Source: an uncultured Prevotella sp. (GTDB lineage: Bacteria > Bacteroidota > Bacteroidia > Bacteroidales > Bacteroidaceae). Taken from it: a stretch of 64,000 nt of DNA. The DNA lies in contig CAMUYR010000005.1 in assembly GCA_947164965.1 (NCBI GenBank), positions 62,001 to 126,000 of the forward strand, read 5' to 3'. Of this stretch, positions 29,721 to 38,807 are shown piece after piece. Position numbers and translations under genes: made by a program. Position 1 is the first letter of the stretch, and every line of letters begins with the position of its first letter. Under the pieces are notes generated by a model. The model ran no database searches and was not told the DNA's origin. It was given only the letters and a program-made list of their open reading frames with translations.

Positions 29721-30760
29721 ATATCTTCTTTTACAAATTGTCTTTCTATTTCTGCTATCATATCCTCAACATCTATATATACCCTATTGTAATTATCATA
29801 TAATATTCTATTTTTTATTTCTTCGGACTCAAATATATAGGGTTTTATATCCAATGCTTCTGTGATCGTTTTGTAATTTTGCCGACTAAATTCTTTATCT
29901 GTTATATATTTCCATATTTTACCTCCTGGAATTTTTCCTGCTATAAATAACGTCATCAACTCAAACAAGTATTGATGTTCCTCTTTACATGCTATAAGTA
30001 GGTAGTCTCTATTATACTGTGACGATATATCGAAGTCGTCTCCGTCTTTATGTAGCAACCAGAATGTTTCCTTGGTATATAATCTACTTACTGTTGTTCT
30101 GAGCGGCATCATAAAAAGTTCTAACAAGTCGAAACTTTTCCATCGCCAAGAGGAGATAAGCATCGATATAAGAGAAAAGCATTCAGGATCCGTTTCCAGT
30201 ACCTGAAATATCGAGTTATAGTCCTTGTTGAGGAATGACAGCACGTGTGGCATGTCCGAGTATTTGCCCAGCCAGTAGGCAGGCTCTTCAGGAATGGTAT
30301 GTTCCTTGTCGGCGTATACTCGTCCTGACAGTTTCGCGTGGTCAGTATATTTGTCAGTATAATATTCAGGAAACAGTTCCGTACCGTCAGCTCTATAAGG
30401 CATGCGTTTATAATTAATTATAAACCATATAGCCGTTCCAAGTAGGTTTTTGGAAGCTTCATTATAGGACATAAAGTAAGTAGATTGTTTATCCATCATA
30501 TTAATATATGCAAATCTCTTTAGTAATCTATCGGCAAATGCCAATGCATCCTGTAGAGTGGGAATATATTTTAGTTGAATTGGATTAAAACGCATAGAGT
30601 GACTTACATCAGCAAAATTTAATACCCTCATATATTGCCAATCTCTACTTGTTAAAAGAGACAATGTGGGGATTTCTGAAGGATGTTTTAGTTCCTCCAG
30701 TTTTCCTTCCCCTTTAGATTGATAAAGGGAAATGATATAATCTTTTGTAGAAACAATCAT
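29717..30760 (-). CDS. Degenerate coupling-protein (VirD4) paralogue without ATPase motifs
   Basis: The 347-residue protein aligns with the middle and C-terminal part of the 783-residue coupling protein next door. A block around NYKRMPYRADGTELFP to FQVLETDPEC is almost identical in protein and very similar in DNA (about 30186-30420 versus 32040-32280). Both flanks are strongly diverged and AT-richer. It lacks the membrane region, Walker A and Walker B, so it cannot be an active DNA translocase. The final segment (NRVYIDVEDMIAEIERQFVKED) again matches the end of the coupling protein. Possible roles (substrate adaptor, regulator, or exclusion factor) are inference. It could also be a decaying duplication. 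Confidence 0.75.
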   Translation of the reverse strand: MIVSTKDYIISLYQSKGEGKLEELKHPSEIPTLSLLTSRDWQYMRVLNFADVSHSMRFNPIQLKYIPTLQDALAFADRLLKRFAYINMMDKQSTYFMSYNEASKNLLGTAIWFIINYKRMPYRADGTELFPEYYTDKYTDHAKLSGRVYADKEHTIPEEPAYWLGKYSDMPHVLSFLNKDYNSIFQVLETDPECFSLISMLISSWRWKSFDLLELFMMPLRTTVSRLYTKETFWLLHKDGDDFDISSQYNRDYLLIACKEEHQYLFELMTLFIAGKIPGGKIWKYITDKEFSRQNYKTITEALDIKPYIFESEEIKNRILYDNYNRVYIDVEDMIAEIERQFVKEDI

Positions 30761-30772
30761 TTTTACGTGTTA

Positions 30773-30931
30773 TTATTTTCTTCTTAACCATCTGCAAAAC
30801 TGATGCAGCCCTACCCATGTGCCCAGCTCCAACAGAGCCAGCAACAGGAAGCATACAATAAATGCTACAGGATATATGAGCCATGCCAGATGTTCCGTTA
30901 TAATGACCGGATATGTTATCAGTTTATCCAT
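30773..30931 (-). CDS. 52-residue membrane protein
   Basis: Too short for the ORF track. It starts at ATG 30931, three bases after the coupling-protein stop, and ends at TAA 30773. It has one long hydrophobic segment (IYPVAFIVCFLLLALLELG) and a basic tail (RWLRRK). Tight spacing between two operon genes supports it being real. It may be a small T4SS-associated membrane peptide; no family is recognised. Confidence 0.6.
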   Translation of the reverse strand: MDKLITYPVIITEHLAWLIYPVAFIVCFLLLALLELGTWVGLHQFCRWLRRK

Positions 30932-30933
30932 TG

Positions 30934-33285
30934 CTATTTATTGTTTTTGTTGTTCTTATTATTATTATTGTTATTGTTATTCGGGTTCTGTCTGTTCTCC
31001 GTCTTACCATCCTCGTTGACAAACTGTTTCTCGATCTCCGCTATCATCTCCTCCACGTCCTTGGTAACGCGGTTATACACCTCATATAGCTTGCGGTCGC
31101 GGTTTTCCTTTGACCCGAAGTTATAGAATGTAGGCAGCGGGAATCTCTTATAGTCCTCTTCCTCTGCCTTGATTTCTGCCATGTCGAAGTTCGTCTTGCA
31201 GAAGAATTTCGATGTCTGGAACTCCTCTGACTCCTGGATGTTCATCGATTCATCGTATTTGATGCGTTTCTTCATGTAGAGCATCTTAAAGATGAAGTTC
31301 AGGAAGTCCACCGTCTTCTTATGGAAGAAGCTGGTGTTGGTCTTGGTCGGTGTGAAGTCTCTGGCCACCTGTCCGCATATCCATCCTGAAGGCATGTCCG
31401 ATATCTTGGATGCCTGTACCATTGAGTCCATGTTCTCATTCAGGTTGATGCTGGTGCGGTCGCGGTCGATGGTGACGCCTTTCTTCAGTTGTACCGTCTT
31501 ACCGAAGATGTCATTTGACAGCCATTCCAGCGTCTCTTTTGAGCGTGCTGAGCCAGACACTACGTTACCGATGGTCGTGATGATTTTCTGCATGCCCACC
31601 TTGCCGTAGTCTGCCTCCAGCTGTGGAAGCTCCTGGAAGCCGAGGATGACTGCCACCTTGTTTGAACGTGCCGTACCTATCAGGCGGTCAATCTTGTGGA
31701 AGTACAGTGTCGGCACCTCATCCACGCAGATGTCTACGGGGATGTTCTTACCCTGTCCGCTGTTGACGCGAGTCACCAGACGGTTCAGGATCATGGCGTT
31801 CAGGGCACCATTGATAGACTCCTTTTCCGGGTCGTTGGCAATGAGCAGGTAGGATGGATGCTGTGGGTCTGATACTTTCAGGTCGAAGTCATCCCCGTCC
31901 TTATGGAATACCCAGTAGGCTTCTTTCGTTGCCAGACGGGAGATCTGTACACGCAGGGTACCTATCATACCTTCCAACTGTTCCATGGCCTTGTTATGGA
32001 ATGCCGTCATGAACGGCCCCAGCAATGGCAGACATTCCGGGTCGGTTTCCAGCACCTGAAATATCGTGTTATAGTCCTTGTTAAGGAATGACAGTACGTG
32101 TGGCATATCCGAGTATTTGCCAAGCCAGTAGGCAGGTTCTTCCGGAATGGTATGTTCCTTGTCGGCGTATGCCCGTCCTGACAGCTTAGCGTGTCCTGTT
32201 TCCTTGTCTATGTAATAGTCGGGAAACAGTTCCGTGCCGTCGGCCCTGTATGGCATGCGTTTATAATTCACGAAGAAGAATATACATGCTGCCAGGAAGT
32301 TCACGGCTGATGTCTGGAAGAACTGGTCAGAGCCGCCACCTCCCTCTTTCTTACCTTTCTGCAGTGACTCCACCAGTGTCTCTGCCGTTTCCTGTGCGGC
32401 AGCCAGTGAGTCGATGTACTTATGCTGGATAGGGTTGACGCGACGGGAGTATTCCACATCCACGAAGTTGATGATGTTGAACTTACACCCCGGAGGTGTT
32501 TTTCCCAGTTTTTTGTTCTTGCGATAGTGGTAGTATAGTTTAGTTGCCAGTGTTGGGAACTTGTAGTCATATACCACCATGGAGAATCCTTTCGCCGAAT
32601 GCTGACGGATGAACGGCTCTATCACCGAGAATGTCTTACCTGAACCAGGTGTACCTACTACGAAGGTGCCACGGAACGGGTTGGTGATATTGATCCAGCC
32701 ATGACGGAACTTCTTCTTATAGTAGTACCGCATAGGGATGTTCACCGAGTATTTGTCTGCCTTGTATTTCTCACATTGCTCAAACGACTCGTTCTCCAGA
32801 TTGAAGCGGTCTTTCAGCATGCCGTCCTTCAGGTATTTCGAGACGTTATCCAGTGCGATATGTATCGCCACCGTGCCGATGATGGATGTGACGGCATACA
32901 GCCAGATATGCAGCGGGAACCCAGCCATCGGCATTCTCATCAGGTCTGTTAGGAACAGCCATACAGACAGGATGATCAGTGTGACGCCTATCCCGATGGG
33001 GATAAGCACCATTTTCCGTGCGTCATACTCTATCTGTTTCTTGTTCTTGGTACCGATGCAGCAGACGATGACCAGCAGCAGCGTTGTGAGCTTGCTGTAT
33101 GGCATGTGTCCTGGCTGGTATATCATCCAGCGTCCTATGCGCTCGTGTATCTCCACCAGCCAGTTTCCCACCGGCTCCAGCATCTGTGGTGATACCGCAT
33201 ACTCGAAGAACTCCACCACCACTGATATATAGATGAAGATGCGGAGGGTGGTATATAGGCCCTGTAGTTGTTTTGACTCTTCCAT
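30934..33285 (-). CDS. Type IV coupling protein, TraG/VirD4 family
   Basis: This 783-residue inner-membrane ATPase would dock the relaxosome at the type IV secretion channel and pump DNA and protein substrates. N-terminal transmembrane segments (residues about 8-150, including MVLIPIGIGVTLIILSVWLF) are followed by Walker A GTPGSGKT near 210 and a Walker B-like strand VDICVDEVPTLY near 520. The end carries an Asn-rich run then NNKNNK, encoded by AAT/AAC repeats that may be prone to slippage. It lies at the head of a group of membrane genes; the partial paralogue follows downstream. No VirB4 ATPase is in the window. Confidence 0.92.
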   Translation of the reverse strand: MEESKQLQGLYTTLRIFIYISVVVEFFEYAVSPQMLEPVGNWLVEIHERIGRWMIYQPGHMPYSKLTTLLLVIVCCIGTKNKKQIEYDARKMVLIPIGIGVTLIILSVWLFLTDLMRMPMAGFPLHIWLYAVTSIIGTVAIHIALDNVSKYLKDGMLKDRFNLENESFEQCEKYKADKYSVNIPMRYYYKKKFRHGWINITNPFRGTFVVGTPGSGKTFSVIEPFIRQHSAKGFSMVVYDYKFPTLATKLYYHYRKNKKLGKTPPGCKFNIINFVDVEYSRRVNPIQHKYIDSLAAAQETAETLVESLQKGKKEGGGGSDQFFQTSAVNFLAACIFFFVNYKRMPYRADGTELFPDYYIDKETGHAKLSGRAYADKEHTIPEEPAYWLGKYSDMPHVLSFLNKDYNTIFQVLETDPECLPLLGPFMTAFHNKAMEQLEGMIGTLRVQISRLATKEAYWVFHKDGDDFDLKVSDPQHPSYLLIANDPEKESINGALNAMILNRLVTRVNSGQGKNIPVDICVDEVPTLYFHKIDRLIGTARSNKVAVILGFQELPQLEADYGKVGMQKIITTIGNVVSGSARSKETLEWLSNDIFGKTVQLKKGVTIDRDRTSINLNENMDSMVQASKISDMPSGWICGQVARDFTPTKTNTSFFHKKTVDFLNFIFKMLYMKKRIKYDESMNIQESEEFQTSKFFCKTNFDMAEIKAEEEDYKRFPLPTFYNFGSKENRDRKLYEVYNRVTKDVEEMIAEIEKQFVNEDGKTENRQNPNNNNNNNNKNNKNNK

Positions 33286-33301
33286 GATTTCTGATTATTT
33301 A

Positions 33302-33640
33302 TTATGCGTGAAGGATCCTTACTTCCATCAGCGGTGTGCGCTCGTCAACATAGCGGCGACGTGTCAATGGAGCCTTTTCTATCGTGGTACGGTGTGCCTG
33401 GTAGCTGATGGGCTTGCAGCGCCAAGTAGCTGCTGCCAGTTCCTTGCCACCGTTACCCTCCTTCACGTTCTGGTTGATGACGGCAACGATGTTGTTGACA
33501 TCCTCCTGGTTTATCTGGTTTGAGGTGATGATAGCCATCCCCTCTGCTTTCTCCACTACTTCGATGTAGCGTCCACCGATGACGGTGTCCAGTCTCTTGC
33601 GTAAGGCCGTTAGCCTTTTCTGTTCCTCTGATTGTCTCAT
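33302..33640 (-). CDS. Small hypothetical protein, conjugation block
   Basis: The 112-residue soluble protein (MRQSEEQKRLTALRKRLDTV) lies 16 nt upstream of the coupling-protein start and 21 nt downstream of the secreted 225-residue gene, so it is part of this operon. It is basic at the C-terminus (TRRRYVDERTPLMEVRILHA). No signal peptide or recognised motif. The position next to the coupling protein suggests an accessory role, but nothing in the sequence proves it. Confidence 0.55.
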   Translation of the reverse strand: MRQSEEQKRLTALRKRLDTVIGGRYIEVVEKAEGMAIITSNQINQEDVNNIVAVINQNVKEGNGGKELAAATWRCKPISYQAHRTTIEKAPLTRRRYVDERTPLMEVRILHA

Positions 33641-33661
33641 AGCTTATATCTGATTTAATGC

Positions 33662-34339
33662 CTATCGCCATGCCCCTTTCCAGCGCAGGCGGCAGCGTTC
33701 GATGATTTCTCTCCTTGACTTGGGCTTGTAATGTTTGTCCACAATCTCGTTCCATACGTCCAGGAACGTCGTGTATTTGATGAACATCGCCATTCTTCTG
33801 AGCTGGTAGTTCGTCTTCTTCAGCTTCGGGCGCATGCCGAGAATGATCTTGATACGTTCTTTCTCTGTCATCTTCGCATGGGCGAAGCATACCTTATGGA
33901 TATCCTTGGCGATATCCAGGCTGGTCATTACCAGGTCTGTATATATCTTGTTACGCTTCGATGAGAAGGCTACTGCCAGCGCGTTTGCCGGTGCGTCGCT
34001 CACGACGCTGTTCAGCTCCTTGATGTTCTTGGCCACTTCCGTTATCTCGTAGTAGATGCCGTACACCTCTGCAGCTATCTGTATCACCTCATTGAACTGG
34101 TCCAGGTATTCGTTGAACTCGCGCTGGAAGTCCGTTGTCGCCGACACCTCTTCCTCCATAAAGATATGCATACCCGACATCACCAGCTGTGCCCGCTGCT
34201 GGGCGTTCAGTGCCTTCTTCGACTGTTCTGTGAACATCAGGACGGTCGCTGCACGTGTCGGGTCGGTGTATGGTATCTGACCATACATCCTGCCAGCCAT
34301 GAGGCATCCTACGAGTATAAGGATATATATTCTTTTCAT
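33662..34339 (-). CDS. Exported conjugation-block protein A (TraI/VirB5-like candidate)
   Basis: The 225-residue protein has a signal peptide (IYILILVGCLMAGRMYG) and is then almost all helical. Its C-terminal part (KTNYQLRRMAMFIKYTTFLDVWNE) matches the same region of the neighbouring 234-residue protein, so the two are diverged paralogues. Small helical exported proteins in this position in Bacteroidota conjugation operons are often annotated as TraI-like; a VirB5-type pilus-associated role is possible. This assignment is by context and shape only. Confidence 0.55.
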   Translation of the reverse strand: MKRIYILILVGCLMAGRMYGQIPYTDPTRAATVLMFTEQSKKALNAQQRAQLVMSGMHIFMEEEVSATTDFQREFNEYLDQFNEVIQIAAEVYGIYYEITEVAKNIKELNSVVSDAPANALAVAFSSKRNKIYTDLVMTSLDIAKDIHKVCFAHAKMTEKERIKIILGMRPKLKKTNYQLRRMAMFIKYTTFLDVWNEIVDKHYKPKSRREIIERCRLRWKGAWR

Positions 34340-34351
34340 TTTCTGACGTTG

Positions 34352-35056
34352 TTAGTTGAGGTTCTTATATCCTGTCTGGGCACGTACCCACCGTTTGTAG
34401 GCCTCGCGTGCTATCTCGCCGTGGTCGCGTTCTATCATCCCTGCTGTTGCCTTGTTCCATACATCCGTCAGCGTATAGTAGGAAATGCTCAGGGCCAGCT
34501 TGCGAAGCTTGTAGTTGAAGTCCTTCATAGTGTCGTTGATCTGCCAGAGTATTTCCGTGCGCTCCGCGCCTGTCAGCATGTTTGTCTTACCGCCGACGGC
34601 CAGCGTGTTCCGAAGGATGTTATACACCTTGATTAGTTCTGAGGCCGTCTCTGCGTAGAGGTTATTCATCGACATGGTGGCCACTACACCCTGTGGGTTG
34701 TTGCCGACGGCATTGATGATCTCGTAAAGATGCCGGAGCGTGATGACACCCTCTGCATAGAGCGTTGTCGCTGCCTTCAGGCCTTCGGCATAGCCGGAAG
34801 CCGTCTTCAGGTACGAGTTGTACTTGGACTCCCAGCTCTTGATGGAAGCATATTCCGCGCCGATGGCACCCTCCAGGAGTGCCGTCTTCGTCATGGCCGT
34901 TGTCTGTTTCGACACCGAGTTGTTGATCAGCTCGCCACCGCCACCGATGGCTACTACCTGTGTGCCGTTCACCTCTACGGCCTGTCCGCTGGCTTGCAGC
35001 GTTGCTGTCGTCATGAGGCCCATGACGACGCCCTTACATACGGTTCGTAATCTCAT
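34352..35056 (-). CDS. Exported conjugation-block protein B, paralogue of A
   Basis: The 234-residue helical protein has a signal-like N-terminus (TVCKGVVMGLMTTATLQASG). Its C-terminal segment (FNYKLRKLALSISYYTLTDVWN) is homologous to that of the gene downstream. It overlaps the upstream PH-domain gene by 23 nt, indicating coupled translation. Presumed periplasmic component of the transfer apparatus. The paired paralogues may form a hetero-oligomer (inference). Confidence 0.55.
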   Translation of the reverse strand: MRLRTVCKGVVMGLMTTATLQASGQAVEVNGTQVVAIGGGGELINNSVSKQTTAMTKTALLEGAIGAEYASIKSWESKYNSYLKTASGYAEGLKAATTLYAEGVITLRHLYEIINAVGNNPQGVVATMSMNNLYAETASELIKVYNILRNTLAVGGKTNMLTGAERTEILWQINDTMKDFNYKLRKLALSISYYTLTDVWNKATAGMIERDHGEIAREAYKRWVRAQTGYKNLN

Positions 35057-35519
35057 GGATGTGCTTCATTTGTTTGTTATACTCTACTCTCAGGCGTATC
35101 TCCTGAACGACCTCTTCCTCTTCCTCCACACCTATGATGTCAAGGTTCGGCAGGTTCCGGTCGCCGGACATAATGGTAATGGTCTTCAGTCCCGTGAGCT
35201 GCTGCAACAGCGATCTGTGCTGCTGGTAGTCCACGACACGGTAAAGTTCCATATAGTCTGTCTGGTGTACCACGACACCATGCAGATAGATAATCTGCTC
35301 ACCTGTCACGATATATTCTATCCTTGACAGTGAGATGATCTGATAGAAGAGGTATGCAGCCACCACCATAGCCAGAAACAGCAGTATTCCGTGGAATATG
35401 AAGCTCGTCATGAAGTATGCTATTGTCAAGGCGATACACAGTATCACCCATAGCAGCTGATTGATGATGAGCTGCCTGAAGCATGGCTTGATAGATATTT
35501 TGTCGAATGGTGTCTGCAT
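35034..35519 (-). CDS. Membrane-anchored bacterial PH-domain protein
   Basis: The 161-residue protein has two transmembrane segments (about residues 18-60, LWVILCIALTIAYFMT and GILLFLAMVVAAYLFYQI). A YdbT-type bacterial PH domain follows (IEYIVTGEQIIYLHGVVVHQ, LQQLTGLKTITIMSGDRNLP). Such proteins are membrane scaffolds of unknown ligand. Presence inside the conjugation block suggests a role in assembling the transfer complex, but this is inference. Confidence 0.7.
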   Translation of the reverse strand: MQTPFDKISIKPCFRQLIINQLLWVILCIALTIAYFMTSFIFHGILLFLAMVVAAYLFYQIISLSRIEYIVTGEQIIYLHGVVVHQTDYMELYRVVDYQQHRSLLQQLTGLKTITIMSGDRNLPNLDIIGVEEEEEVVQEIRLRVEYNKQMKHIHEITNRM

Positions 35520-35586
35520 AGACTACTGTCTTATTTTTTATTATCGGGACATGCCGACACTGCGGCTTTGTTCCACTATATTCTCC

Positions 35587-38043
35587 TTAGATGCCTCGGC
35601 CTATGCCGCCCTCCTGACGGACTTCCCGTTGCATGTCAGCCTCGAAGGTCGCTGCCGCCACCTCTGCCGGGTGTACCACGCCAGGCTTGAAGTAATGACC
35701 GCCACCTATGTGCGATTCGTACATCTCCGGTCGCGGACGGTGCGCAATGTCATCGATCATCAAGGCAGCGTTTCCGACCGTTACCACTGCTGCGAGGATG
35801 GCTGCCCCGATATTCACGCCCTGTCCCGGACGTGTCTTGATATCCACCTCGTCGAATATCTTCGCGAATAGTTTCATGCGCTGCATGTCATCTACTGCCA
35901 TGAAGCGGTCGAAGTCCTTCTGGCTGATCTCGTGGGAGATGGCTTTGCCGTCGATGACAGCTGTCATCTTGTATTTCCCCTCCTGGTGAGGGTCTTTCTC
36001 TACGGTGATATCGCCCACTTCCACCTCACGGCCATGCTTGCCTTCACGGTAGAAGCCTTTCTTCTCGTTCAAGGCCTGTAAGTCTTGGCCGCTCACGCTG
36101 TTGGAACGGGCATTCTCTATCGCCAGCTGTTCGCCGGTGATATATACTTTCTCATCCGTTACTCGCCGGGCGACACCCTCATCAAGGTTAAAGAGTTTGC
36201 TGAAGAATGCCAGCTGGTCAGCCTTTCCCATGGTGTTGAAGTCCGCATATTGCAAGCGGTTTATCTCCTTGGTAACCAGCTCGCCATTAACTCTGGCTGT
36301 CAGGACGTACTTGTCCTGTAAGTCCACGAGACGGTCTTTGCCTGCCTCCTGTTGCTGTTCAGGTGTCAGGCGTTCCAGAAGCTCGTTTGTGGTGTAGGCT
36401 GCGAGGTTGCTCACCTCCCACTTTCCTTCCGGCTCCGTGCCGTTGCCCCAAGGTAGGGTCAGCTTGTTGAATTGGTCGCTGTTCTGTGCAAAGTGAAGAA
36501 TCTCGCTGTCTGTCAGCTCTTTGTTGCGGAACTCTCCTGTCAGGATGCTGGGGCCTCTCATGTAGCCGTTCTGGGCGTACATGTCATCTCCTCCCCTGCC
36601 GTCGCCTCGGTGGATTTCCACTTCGTCGAACTTCTTGTCGAACAACTTCAGGCGGTGTTCGTCATCCATGGCCAGGAACTTATTATAATCCTTCTCTGTG
36701 ATGCCGTGTGTTATTTTCTCGCCGTTGATACGGGCAGACATGATGTAGTTGCCCCCCCGTGTCTGTTCCACGCGGATTTCCCCTACGACGGCCTCACGTC
36801 CACCGTCCACGCTGTTGAAGAAAGCCTTGCCAGGCAGCAGGGTTGCAATCTGTCTGCCGCTGATGGCGTTAGGATCCTGTTTGATTCGCGCCTCTTCTGC
36901 GTTGATACGTGTCATTTCCTGACGTCGTGCCTCTTCGTAGCGTTTGCTCTGCTCTGCAATCTCCTTCTGCTCAGCCAGCAAGCGTTCCTGTTCGAGATAG
37001 GGTGTCTCGTATTTTTGGTAGGCTTCGCCGTCCTTACGAAGGCCGATGCCTATCATGTCCTTGCTTTCCAGCATGTCGCGTGTGATGCCCTGCTCGAAGT
37101 CCTGGAACTCCTTGGTGATCTTGTCGTTGATGATGCCAAGGCGTGTCTCTATCGATACACCGTCCTTGCCTGTTGCCTGCGCTGCTGTCAGTTGGCGAAC
37201 CTCCTCATCCGTCAGGCTATACTTATAGTCACGGTGGTTTGCTGATGACTGGATAGTCAGTGTCTTGTTGGCAGCATCTACGACGATGCCGTGTGACGAC
37301 AGCACCTCCTGGAATTTAGCATTGGTGAAGTAGATGTCTGCCGTGATGGTGTCAGACAAAGGCTTCGCCTGTCCTGTGGGTCGCGGTTCCGACTGTAGCA
37401 GTTTTATTTTCGGGTCTGCATTCACGATGTCGATGACATCCTGTGAGGCCTCCTTACGGTCTCCTTTATAGTAGAAGCCGTATGCTCCTGAGCGCATCTC
37501 TCCTGGCTTGATCCTGCCGTCGGGTCGTTCTGCCACCATCGGGCCACCGGCGCGGAATACGCGGTCGTTGATTCTTCTGAGGTGCCAGCCGTCCTGATGA
37601 CGCGGTCCCCATCCGAGGAAGTCCCCGAACCAGCCAAGACCATGGCGGTGTGGCGGTCTGAACATCGGAATGCCTACGCCGCCTCTGTAGCCATACTCGC
37701 CGACACCGATACGGTAGCCGTGCAGTCCCATGGCTACACGTCCGCTGGCGTTGCGTGCTGTCACGAATCCCTGCGGGATGTCAAAGTCCTTGCGGACGAT
37801 GGACACAAAGGTGTTGTATGCCTTTTTGTTGTGGTAGTTGGAACCCCAGTTCATCAGGTCATCTACCTGACGGTCACTGAGCTTGTAATTCAGAACAGGA
37901 GAGTCATGTCCCATGACTATCAGTTCCGGCTCACCGAACTTGTTCAGTGAGATATGAGCCTGCATGCCGTTCCTTCTGAGGATGTCCTGCAAGCCAGGCG
38001 AGACATCCAAAGCCCTTGGGTTGGTGAATTTACGTATAGCCAT
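35587..38043 (-). CDS. DUF3945-like repeat protein, 818 residues
   Basis: The N-terminal region (residues about 1-220) has Gly/Arg/His-rich stretches and no signal peptide. At least three repeats of a DUF3945-like unit follow: a beta segment with Y-x-M-x-A-x-I-N/D-G, a Kxx-I motif, then DF-x-R/K-F-x-A-x-DD-x-x-R-x-KLF-x-K-FDEV. Related units occur near the C-terminus of the giant polyvalent protein (AGKYAVSAVINGE). A hydrophobic stretch lies near the C-terminus (IGAAILAAVVTVGNAALM). Family function is unknown; it is common in Bacteroidota mobile elements. Starts 38 nt after the BI-1 gene. Confidence 0.65.
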   Translation of the reverse strand: MAIRKFTNPRALDVSPGLQDILRRNGMQAHISLNKFGEPELIVMGHDSPVLNYKLSDRQVDDLMNWGSNYHNKKAYNTFVSIVRKDFDIPQGFVTARNASGRVAMGLHGYRIGVGEYGYRGGVGIPMFRPPHRHGLGWFGDFLGWGPRHQDGWHLRRINDRVFRAGGPMVAERPDGRIKPGEMRSGAYGFYYKGDRKEASQDVIDIVNADPKIKLLQSEPRPTGQAKPLSDTITADIYFTNAKFQEVLSSHGIVVDAANKTLTIQSSANHRDYKYSLTDEEVRQLTAAQATGKDGVSIETRLGIINDKITKEFQDFEQGITRDMLESKDMIGIGLRKDGEAYQKYETPYLEQERLLAEQKEIAEQSKRYEEARRQEMTRINAEEARIKQDPNAISGRQIATLLPGKAFFNSVDGGREAVVGEIRVEQTRGGNYIMSARINGEKITHGITEKDYNKFLAMDDEHRLKLFDKKFDEVEIHRGDGRGGDDMYAQNGYMRGPSILTGEFRNKELTDSEILHFAQNSDQFNKLTLPWGNGTEPEGKWEVSNLAAYTTNELLERLTPEQQQEAGKDRLVDLQDKYVLTARVNGELVTKEINRLQYADFNTMGKADQLAFFSKLFNLDEGVARRVTDEKVYITGEQLAIENARSNSVSGQDLQALNEKKGFYREGKHGREVEVGDITVEKDPHQEGKYKMTAVIDGKAISHEISQKDFDRFMAVDDMQRMKLFAKIFDEVDIKTRPGQGVNIGAAILAAVVTVGNAALMIDDIAHRPRPEMYESHIGGGHYFKPGVVHPAEVAAATFEADMQREVRQEGGIGRGI

Positions 38044-38081
38044 ATTCTTTTATTTTATTATTTTCGTATTACTAATAATAT

Positions 38082-38798
38082 TTATTTCCTGCTGCCGAGT
38101 ATTCTTAGCAGGTAGATGTAGAGGTTGATGAAGTCGAGATACAGCGACAGGGCACCCAGCAGTGCCAGTTTCTGGTAGTCCTCGCTTTCCTCTTCCGCTT
38201 CCATGAGCATCATCTTTATTTTCTGTGTGTCGTATGCCGTAAGGCCTACGAAGACGATCACACCGATGTAGCTCAGTACCAGCATTAGTGTTCCGCTGTG
38301 CAGGAAGAGGTTGACGATGGTTGCCAGTATCAGGCCTATCAAGGCCATCCAGAGCAGCTTGCCCAATGAGGAAAGGTCTGTTGCCGTGGTATATCCCCAT
38401 AGCGACATGATACCGAATGTCCCTGCCGTTATCAGGAACACCGTCGCTACAGACGTTTCAGTATATGCCAGCAGAATGACAGACATCGTGATGCCGTTTA
38501 TGGCGGCATAGATGACAAACAGCAATGTCGCATGCGTCAGTGTCAGCCTATCGAGTGCTGCGGATATGCAGACTACCAGTAGTACCTCCGTTATCAGCAG
38601 CCCGAAGAACAGGATTCTGTTCGTGATGATGGTGGTGGCCATTACCGGTGTGGCTGCCGTCAGGTATGCCACCCCTGCGGTGATGAGCAATGCGAATGCC
38701 ATCCACAGGTACACTTTTCGCATGAGTGCAGGAAAGGCCTCCGAGAGCTGGATGCTCTCAGAAGCCCTGCTATTGTTGTTGTTATTGTCTGCTGTCAT
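38082..38798 (-). CDS. Bax inhibitor-1/YccA family membrane protein
   Basis: The 238-residue protein has seven predicted transmembrane helices from about residue 28 on. It ends with the BI-1 hallmarks: VFVGLTAYDTQKIKMM and the LGALSLYLDFINLYIYLLRIL helix. Family members are pH-sensitive calcium-leak channels or regulators of membrane quality control (YccA modulates FtsH). Finding it inside a conjugation operon, 9 nt after the OmpA-like gene, is unusual. A role in protecting envelope proteins from FtsH or buffering ion flux during transfer is speculation. Confidence 0.88.
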   Translation of the reverse strand: MTADNNNNNSRASESIQLSEAFPALMRKVYLWMAFALLITAGVAYLTAATPVMATTIITNRILFFGLLITEVLLVVCISAALDRLTLTHATLLFVIYAAINGITMSVILLAYTETSVATVFLITAGTFGIMSLWGYTTATDLSSLGKLLWMALIGLILATIVNLFLHSGTLMLVLSYIGVIVFVGLTAYDTQKIKMMLMEAEEESEDYQKLALLGALSLYLDFINLYIYLLRILGSRK

Positions 38799-38807
38799 AT
38801 ACCTATA

